Positions 6,456 to 10,978 of a DNA stretch of 10,978 bases are shown in pieces. The notes beneath the pieces were generated by a model that saw only the letters and a list, made by a program, of their open reading frames with translations, searched no databases and was not told where the DNA came from. The DNA lies in the NCBI GenBank assembly GCA_035763085.1, contig DASUBV010000205.1, forward strand, positions 1-10,978, given 5' to 3'. Source of the DNA: DASUBV01 sp035763085. Its GTDB lineage: Bacteria; Actinomycetota; Actinomycetes; Streptosporangiales; Streptosporangiaceae. The position numbers were made by a program, and so were the translations under genes. Position 1 is the stretch's first letter. Every line of letters begins with the position of its first letter.

Positions 6456-6507
6456 TAGACGATCGTTTCACCTGGCTGGCGGCCCCTCCGCACAGCACCC
6501 GTGGAAT

Positions 6508-6536
6508 AGGTTAACGAAAGGACAGCCAGAGGTCAC
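6508..6536 (-). promoter_or_regulatory. Candidate promoter of the flippase-like gene
   Basis: GTGACC (6536-6531, overlapping the stop codon of the upstream gene) and TAACCT (6513-6508) are 17 bp apart on the minus strand, inside a locally AT-richer patch. The start would lie near 6501, about 45 nt before the GTG at 6455. This suggests that the gene can be transcribed independently of the operon upstream. Confidence 0.4.
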
Positions 6537-9500
6537 CTTGGCGTAAGCCGGCGACCGCCCCGGGGGCTGCCGGTCAGTTCCTGATAGAGAGCCGCGGTGC
6601 CCGGATGCGGCTCCCCGTCGGGGGCGATCTCGGCGATCGCGTCCAGGCACCGCTTCCACGCTTCCCGGACGCCACTGAGGTTGCCCGCCGCGTGCTCGGC
6701 CCGCATCAGCGCCCGCCACAGCTGCTCAGCGGCGGCGTCCCCGGTCAGCCCGGTCCGCGCGGCCCGGGCGGCCGCGGCCGGATCGCCGGCCTCGGTCTCC
6801 AGCCCGGCCAGCACGTCGGCCGCGTCGACGATCTGCGCCCGGACCGTCTCGGTCACCGCCAGGTCCAGCCACCAGTAGTAGCAGCCGGTGAACGGCTGGC
6901 CCCGGACCAGCCGCAGCGCCTGGCGCAGCAGCCGCGCGTCCTTGCTGCGCAGGCCCTGCTCGGCCAGCTCGGAGAACTCGCTCCAGTCGAACCTGGCGTC
7001 CGGGTGCAGGGCGTACTGGCCGCCGCCCAGGTGCACGATCCACTCCCGGTCGTCGGCCGCCCGGCCCAGCTGCCGCCGGGTCCGGACGATCAGCTGCCGC
7101 AGCGAGTCACTCGGCTTGGGCCGGTCCGGGTCGGCGCCGAGCAGGTAGCACAGCTGGGCGTTGGACAGGCCGCCGGGGCTGTTCAGCGCGAGGGCCAGGA
7201 CGAGCTGGCTCTGGGCGGGCAGCAGCGCGCCGGGCTGGCCGTTGACGGTGAAGGCGCCGAGTACCCCGATCCGCAGGCTGGGCCCGGTGCCGGGCTCGCT
7301 GACCGGGCCGGTGCCGGGCTCGCCGGCCTGGCTGACCGGGGGCGGGTCCTGCAGCCAGGCCGCCGGGCGGCCGGGCAGCCCGCTCGCCGATGCGTCCTGC
7401 GACCAGGCCGGCCGGTCCGGCCAGGACGGCATGGCCGCCTCGGCCGTGGTAGCGGTGCTGCCGCTGGCGTCACTGGTCCCGCTGGCGGGCTGGTCCGGCC
7501 ACGGGTCCTGGACGAGCACCGCGCTGGCGCCGGCGCTGCCGCCGGTCCCGCTGCCGCCGGCAGTCCCGCCGCCGTCGCCGCGGGCCGCCTGGTCCGCGCC
7601 CCACTCCGGGCTGGCCCAGCTGGAGGCCGCCCACTCAGCCGGCCGCGAGTCTGCCCATTCCTGGCTGGCCCATTCCGGCGCGGCCCAGTGCATCGTCCCT
7701 ACCTGGACCGGATCACCGGCCCGGTCGTTGCTGTCGTTGTCGTCCATGCCTGCCTCGCCTGCAGCGCCAGCGGCCCGGTCATCGTCTGGCCAGCTGCCGT
7801 CGGCGCAGTCATCGCCGGCCCGGTCGTGGCCAGCCCGGTCAGTGCCGCGGTCCTTGCCCCCGGCTCCCGGATCGACCACGTCCGGGGGCCACGTCCATGC
7901 GCCGTACGGCGGGTCGGCCGGCCCGACGTCCTCGCCCGCCGACGCGGTCACGAACAGGTCGGTCAGCGCCTCGTAGTCGGCGTCGTCCAGCGGCTCGCAC
8001 CGCGCCTCGACCTGCAGCGGCCAGATCTGCGCGATGGTCGCGCTGCCGTCCGGCGTCGCGGCGAGCTCGAAACTGGCCGGCTGGCGGTGCCCGCCGGGCG
8101 GCTCGGCGCCGCCCGGGACCAGTGCGGCGATCCCGCCCGGGTCCCCGGCCAGGTCGGTCAGCAGGGCGAGCTGGCCAGCCGTCGGCGGAATGGCGCTGAC
8201 CAGCAGGGTCAGCGCCCAGTCCTCATCGGCTGGCTCGGCCAGCCGGCGGGCCCGGACGTCACCGTCATGGCCCAGCCGGCGGCGCAGCGTCACCGCCTTG
8301 GCGGCCAGCAGGTCCAGCCCCGCCTCCATGCTGTCGCAGCAGGTAGCCCGGCCGCCCAGCACCGCCAGCTCGGGGAAGCCGACCAGGATCAGGTCGTACC
8401 ACCCGGCCAGCTGGCCGGTAGCCAGCTCGGCCGCCGCAGTGCGCAGCAGCGCGGCCGTCCGGCTGGCCGGGCCGGTGACCGCCGTGACCTGCAGGTGCTC
8501 CAGGTCGACCAGCAGGTAGCCCTCGGCCGCGGCCCCGACCGCCAGCAGGCCGGGCAGCAGGTCACCGGGCTCCTCGAACGGCTCGGCCAGCTCATCAGCC
8601 AGGGCCAGCCGCCAGGTCATCCCCTGATGCCCGCCCGGCACCGTGAACGGCTCGGGCGGCGGCTCGCCTGCCGGCCCGGCCAGCAGGACATCGAGGAATT
8701 CCGGCCGCACCAGCAGACCGGTGATGTCCGGGACCGGCTGGCTCTCGGCGAGCAGCTCGGCGCCGAGGTACCGCAGCGTGCCGCGCAGTGCCGTCAGCGG
8801 CTCCTGCGCGGCGGCCAGGTTGAGCCGCTGCTCCGCCTCGGCGACCGGCGCACTGGCCGGCAGCGGGATCCGGCGGCCGGGGCGGCGAACCTGCCGCTGG
8901 CGGTGCCGCAGCCGGGCCAGGCTGACGGCGGCCCCGCCGGCCAGCACGCCGCCGCCGAAGGCCAGGAACAGTGACATCCGGTTGTCGGCGGCGCCGCGGA
9001 CGGCCGTGCCCGGGGCGCTGACCTGCCGGGCTGTCCCGCCCTGGTTGCCGCTCCCCTGGCCCGTCCTGCCCTGACCTGTACTGCCCTGGCCCGTACTGCC
9101 CTGGCTGCCGCCGGCCTGGCCGCCTGCCCCGGCCCGGTCGCCAGAGTGCGGCGGGGCGGCGCGGTGCGGGTGGCGGAAGTGGTGGTCGCGGGTCGGGTGG
9201 CCGGCGTGCGTGCCGTGCTGCCCGGGACCACCGCGGCCGGCCTGGCTACCGCCCGCCCCGCCTGAGGAGCCCGCCCCGCCCGAAGCGCCCGTGCCACCCG
9301 AGGCGCCCGCTTCACCGGGGGCGCCGGAGCCGCCCGAGGCGCCGCTGCCGTGCCCGCCGCTGCCGTGGCTGCCGCCGTCGCCCGCGGACGGGACATGCAG
9401 CACCCAGCCCGGCCAGATCACCGACGGGTCGCTGAACCGCTGCCCGTGGCCCATGTCGTGGCCCTGGTTGAGCCGCACGATCTCGGTGTACCGGTCGCCG

Positions 9501-10156
9501 CTGCCGAGGTAGTGCTGGGCGATCGACCACAGGCAGTCGCCCGGCCGGACCGTTACGAGCTGGAAGAAACCCATGCTCATCCCCTGTCCCTGGCCGCCGG
9601 GCAGGGCGGTGCTCACGTCATGCTGCGGTGCTGACTGAGCCGTCAGCTGGATCACCTGCGGGGTGCCGGCGCCGGGCGCCACGGCGCCGGCCTGCGGGGC
9701 CGCCGTGGCACCCGCCTGCAGGGCGGCGGTGGCACCCGCCTGCGGGACCACCGTCACCGCGCTGACCGGCTGCGGGGTGGTCAGCAGCGTTCCGGCCGGC
9801 GCGCTGGCGAAGGTCAGCGCCGCCAGCGCGACCAGCCGGCCCGCCGCGCCCTGCAGCCCGCCGAGCCACAGCCGCGGCGGCGTCCGGCGGCGCAGCACCG
9901 CCTGGACCTCGGCCAGCACCGCCAGCGTGAACAGCGCCCAGGCCACCCAGCTGACGTCGCGGACCACGGCCAGGAACACGTCCGGGCTCTCGCGGTGCAG
10001 CAGGCCGCGCCCGACCTGGCTCAGCCCCGGCAGGTGCCCGGGCAGCGGCGAGCCGCCCAGCCGGTACAGCAGTACCGGCAGCCCCGCGACCAGCGCGACG
10101 AGGGTGACCAGCGCGGCGAGCCCGGCCGCCGCCTGCCGGCCGCGCCCGCCGGTCAC
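6533..10156 (-). CDS. Transmembrane LysM protein with degenerate P-loop region and SARP-type winged helix-BTAD
   Basis: A 1207-aa protein. Three membrane spans (about 10-33, 63-86, 104-122) precede a LysM domain (about 199-256: VTVRPGDCLWSIAQHYLG ... IWPGWVLHVPS), which binds N-acetylglucosamine polymers such as peptidoglycan. A Gly/Ser/His-rich linker (257-390) follows, then span four (392-416), flanked by the basic RLRHRQRQVRRPGRR. Positive charges place the LysM domain outside and the C-terminus inside. Residues 440-740 hold an alpha/beta region with TGPASRT (561-567), like a P-loop that has lost Gly-Lys. A disordered acidic/Trp-rich linker (740-958) leads to a SARP-like winged helix (960-1052: LRIGVLGAFTVNGQPG ... 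QLIVRTRRQLG) and a BTAD domain (1055-1195). The GTG start at 10156 overlaps the TadE/G-like stop by 4 nt (GTGA). It may be a cell-wall-sensing regulator; a structural role in pilus or envelope assembly is also possible. Confidence 0.8.
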   Translation of the reverse strand: MTGGRGRQAAAGLAALVTLVALVAGLPVLLYRLGGSPLPGHLPGLSQVGRGLLHRESPDVFLAVVRDVSWVAWALFTLAVLAEVQAVLRRRTPPRLWLGGLQGAAGRLVALAALTFASAPAGTLLTTPQPVSAVTVVPQAGATAALQAGATAAPQAGAVAPGAGTPQVIQLTAQSAPQHDVSTALPGGQGQGMSMGFFQLVTVRPGDCLWSIAQHYLGSGDRYTEIVRLNQGHDMGHGQRFSDPSVIWPGWVLHVPSAGDGGSHGSGGHGSGASGGSGAPGEAGASGGTGASGGAGSSGGAGGSQAGRGGPGQHGTHAGHPTRDHHFRHPHRAAPPHSGDRAGAGGQAGGSQGSTGQGSTGQGRTGQGSGNQGGTARQVSAPGTAVRGAADNRMSLFLAFGGGVLAGGAAVSLARLRHRQRQVRRPGRRIPLPASAPVAEAEQRLNLAAAQEPLTALRGTLRYLGAELLAESQPVPDITGLLVRPEFLDVLLAGPAGEPPPEPFTVPGGHQGMTWRLALADELAEPFEEPGDLLPGLLAVGAAAEGYLLVDLEHLQVTAVTGPASRTAALLRTAAAELATGQLAGWYDLILVGFPELAVLGGRATCCDSMEAGLDLLAAKAVTLRRRLGHDGDVRARRLAEPADEDWALTLLVSAIPPTAGQLALLTDLAGDPGGIAALVPGGAEPPGGHRQPASFELAATPDGSATIAQIWPLQVEARCEPLDDADYEALTDLFVTASAGEDVGPADPPYGAWTWPPDVVDPGAGGKDRGTDRAGHDRAGDDCADGSWPDDDRAAGAAGEAGMDDNDSNDRAGDPVQVGTMHWAAPEWASQEWADSRPAEWAASSWASPEWGADQAARGDGGGTAGGSGTGGSAGASAVLVQDPWPDQPASGTSDASGSTATTAEAAMPSWPDRPAWSQDASASGLPGRPAAWLQDPPPVSQAGEPGTGPVSEPGTGPSLRIGVLGAFTVNGQPGALLPAQSQLVLALALNSPGGLSNAQLCYLLGADPDRPKPSDSLRQLIVRTRRQLGRAADDREWIVHLGGGQYALHPDARFDWSEFSELAEQGLRSKDARLLRQALRLVRGQPFTGCYYWWLDLAVTETVRAQIVDAADVLAGLETEAGDPAAAARAARTGLTGDAAAEQLWRALMRAEHAAGNLSGVREAWKRCLDAIAEIAPDGEPHPGTAALYQELTGSPRGGRRLTPR
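9039..9113 (-). repeat. Five 15-bp tandem units coding GQGST-type pentapeptides
   Basis: Five imperfect copies of a 15-bp unit start at 9039, 9054, 9069, 9084 and 9099, each opening with CCCTGG or CCCTGA on the plus strand. They code for the GSTGQ/GRTGQ/GSGNQ pentapeptides (about residues 349-373) in the linker between LysM domain and fourth membrane span. Units of exactly five codons allow length change without frameshift. Confidence 0.8.
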
Positions 10157-10701
10157 TGGCCCGGTCCCGTCACGCCGCTCTCCAGGGTCGCGACCGCCCG
10201 GCCGTTCTCGGTGAAGGACGTGATGCCGATGATCGACAGCACCTTGGTCTGCTCCGTCACGGTCACAGTGACCTCGATCTCGTTCGCCGTGCCCGGCACC
10301 CGCCGGGCGCTGCCGCGGTAGCCGGCGCTGGCCAGGTACTCCTTCGCGGCCGCGATGGCCTGGTCGCGCGCGACGATGAAGTTGCCGCTCTGATAGGCAC
10401 TGGCCCGGTTCACGATCCCCGCGCCGGCCCGGGCCGCCTCCTGGGCGACCGCGCTGGCGTTCTCCGCCGCGGTGAGCTTGGCGCCGCCGTCGATGACGAT
10501 GCCGGCCAGCGCGATCAGCGCGACGAACAGCACCGCCAGCATCAGGGTGAGCGAGCCGCGATCGGCCGGCCCGCAGCCCGGCCGCCCGCCGCCTGCCCGG
10601 GCTCCCGCCCGCCGCCCGCGTCCCGGCCGCCTGCCCGCTAGCCAGGACGCCTGCGCGCAGCCCGCGAGCCGGGCCCCGGTGGCACCGCCCGGCAGCCTCA
10701 T
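10153..10701 (-). CDS. TadE/TadG-like protein (Flp pilus-type or surface protein)
   Basis: A 182-aa protein with a basic, Gly/Arg-rich N-terminus (1-47), then DRGSLTLMLAVLFVALIALA and GIVIDGGAKL (48-76), the N-terminal signature of TadE/TadG-like proteins: RGS followed by one membrane helix and DGG. QEAARAGAG (87-95) is also typical. A short extracytoplasmic domain with beta strands (EIEVTVTVTEQ) follows. In Tad systems such proteins are minor pilins or assembly factors at the membrane. The ATG at 10701 has GGAG 8 nt upstream; the long basic N-tail is unusual and could mean a later start, but no good one is seen. It is the first gene of the operon and is coupled to the LysM-BTAD gene by a 4-nt overlap. 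No TadA, TadB or TadC gene is in the window. Confidence 0.75.
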   Translation of the reverse strand: MRLPGGATGARLAGCAQASWLAGRRPGRGRRAGARAGGGRPGCGPADRGSLTLMLAVLFVALIALAGIVIDGGAKLTAAENASAVAQEAARAGAGIVNRASAYQSGNFIVARDQAIAAAKEYLASAGYRGSARRVPGTANEIEVTVTVTEQTKVLSIIGITSFTENGRAVATLESGVTGPGQ

Positions 10702-10783
10702 CTCCTGCGCTCCGCTCCGCCCGGCACGGATCCGGCCACGCCTGGCCGGCCCGTGCTCAGCCGGTACCGCAGCCTGCCAGGAT

Positions 10784-10803
10784 GCTGTGACGATCGCTGT
10801 GAC
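10784..10803. promoter_or_regulatory. Two 8-bp direct repeats in the divergent spacer
   Basis: GCTGTGAC occurs at 10784-10791 and 10796-10803, start to start 12 bp, about one helical turn. On the minus strand they read GTCACAGC and lie upstream of the TadE/G-like gene. A clear -10 box at the right distance on that strand is not seen, so they could serve either gene. Confidence 0.4.
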
Positions 10804-10805
10804 AC

Positions 10806-10830
10806 GGGCCGCCGGAGTGTCCGGCGGCCC
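10806..10830. promoter_or_regulatory. Perfect 10-bp inverted repeat overlapping the -35 zone of the rightmost gene
   Basis: Arms GGGCCGCCGG (10806-10815) and CCGGCGGCCC (10821-10830) surround AGTGT. The repeat ends exactly where the extended -10 element of the nucleotidyltransferase gene begins, so it could be an operator. As RNA it would be a strong GC hairpin, but no gene reads into it from the left on the plus strand within the spacer. Confidence 0.55.
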
Positions 10831-10845
10831 TGATAGAAACGCGTC
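10831..10845 (+). promoter_or_regulatory. Extended -10 promoter for a leaderless transcript
   Basis: TGATAGAAA (10831-10839) fits an extended -10 element (TG-n-TAGAAA). Its last base is 7 nt before the A of the ATG at 10846, so the transcript would begin at the start codon itself. No ribosome binding site precedes this ATG, as expected for a leaderless gene. Confidence 0.5.
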
Positions 10846-10978
10846 ATGCGAGCCGGGCAGCTTCCCCTCGATGAGCAGCTGGCCTGCTTCCAGGCGGCGC
10901 TGCGCCGCAACGCCGCGCTCGCCGAGGTGCTCGCCCGCGCCCGCGTCATGGACCTGCCCGGCTGGTACCTGGTCGCCG
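10846..10978 (+). CDS. 5' end of a nucleotidyltransferase-family protein
   Basis: An ATG at 10846 opens a frame that runs out of the window after 44 codons. The visible protein begins MRAGQLPLDEQLACFQAALR and ends VMDLPGWYLVA. The helix followed by LPGWYL-V/T-A(G) is what I know from actinobacterial nucleotidyltransferase-family proteins (NTP_transf_6 type), in which a Gly-rich active-site segment comes next. Codons end mainly in G or C. The gene is divergent from the TadE/G-like operon, with a 144-bp spacer, and is probably leaderless. The catalytic residues lie outside the window, so neither activity nor substrate can be judged. Confidence 0.6.
   Translation, partial: MRAGQLPLDEQLACFQAALRRNAALAEVLARARVMDLPGWYLVA

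Noticed and set aside
4731..6458. Long + strand frame of 575 codons opposite the flippase-like gene
   Set aside because: Gln/Arg/His/Pro/Asp-rich shadow typical of antisense in very GC-rich genes; the minus-strand frame has clear membrane spans and family motifs.
6605..8974. Long + strand frame of 789 codons opposite the LysM-BTAD gene
   Set aside because: Low-complexity Gln/Arg/Gly/Pro protein without motifs; the minus strand codes recognisable winged helix and BTAD domains.
9210..9512. Pro/Glu-rich + strand frame resembling a PE/PPE-like or structural protein
   Set aside because: It is the antisense reading of the Gly/Ser-rich linker of the LysM-BTAD protein.
10698..10949. Minus-strand frame of 83 codons overlapping the TadE/G-like start
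   Set aside because: Composition is Arg/Ser-rich without any domain. It lies opposite the better nucleotidyltransferase start and across the divergent spacer with its repeats.

Overview
The window is very GC-rich, with codons that nearly always end in G or C, many GTG starts and long antisense open frames. Together with a secreted G1 peptidase, a LysM/SARP-type protein and a TadE/G-like gene, this points to a filamentous actinomycete (Streptomyces-like or a related order). I cannot fix the genus. No tRNA, rRNA, insertion sequence, integrase or CRISPR array was seen.

Layout. (a) 1-1000: the 3' end of a small + strand gene, perhaps a winged-helix regulator, converges on a GNAT acetyltransferase across a repeat-rich spacer. 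(b) 1015-2254: a secreted G1 (eqolisin, glutamic) peptidase on the - strand. It is closed by a 16-bp perfect hairpin and preceded by an unusually AT-rich, highly structured upstream region: a candidate promoter, helically phased direct repeats and a 27-bp dyad in the leader. (c) 2255-3743: a + strand pair with 8-nt overlap, a UbiE/MenG-type methyltransferase and a small membrane protein that may be a divergent UbiA relative. This suggests quinone or prenyl-lipid work. (d) 4014-6455: on the - strand, an 813-aa membrane protein joining N-terminal helices, a degenerate kinase-like domain and a C-terminal LPG-synthase-TM/flippase-like domain. (e) 6533-10701: a two-gene - strand operon of a TadE/G-like protein and a 1207-aa membrane-spanning protein with an outside LysM domain and an inside SARP-type winged helix plus BTAD. 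(f) 10846-end: the start of a + strand nucleotidyltransferase-family gene, divergent from the operon and probably leaderless.

The most interesting parts are the LysM-to-SARP transmembrane protein, which could carry a cell-wall signal directly to DNA, and the peptidase promoter, where TTACCA-type heptamers sit 11 bp apart and end about 7 bp from a -10 element, as at SARP- or PhoP-type activator sites. Two 8-bp direct repeats, 12 bp apart, also lie in front of the LysM/SARP operon. Whether the local SARP-type protein binds either site is inference. Everything here comes from reading the sequence; no database search was run.
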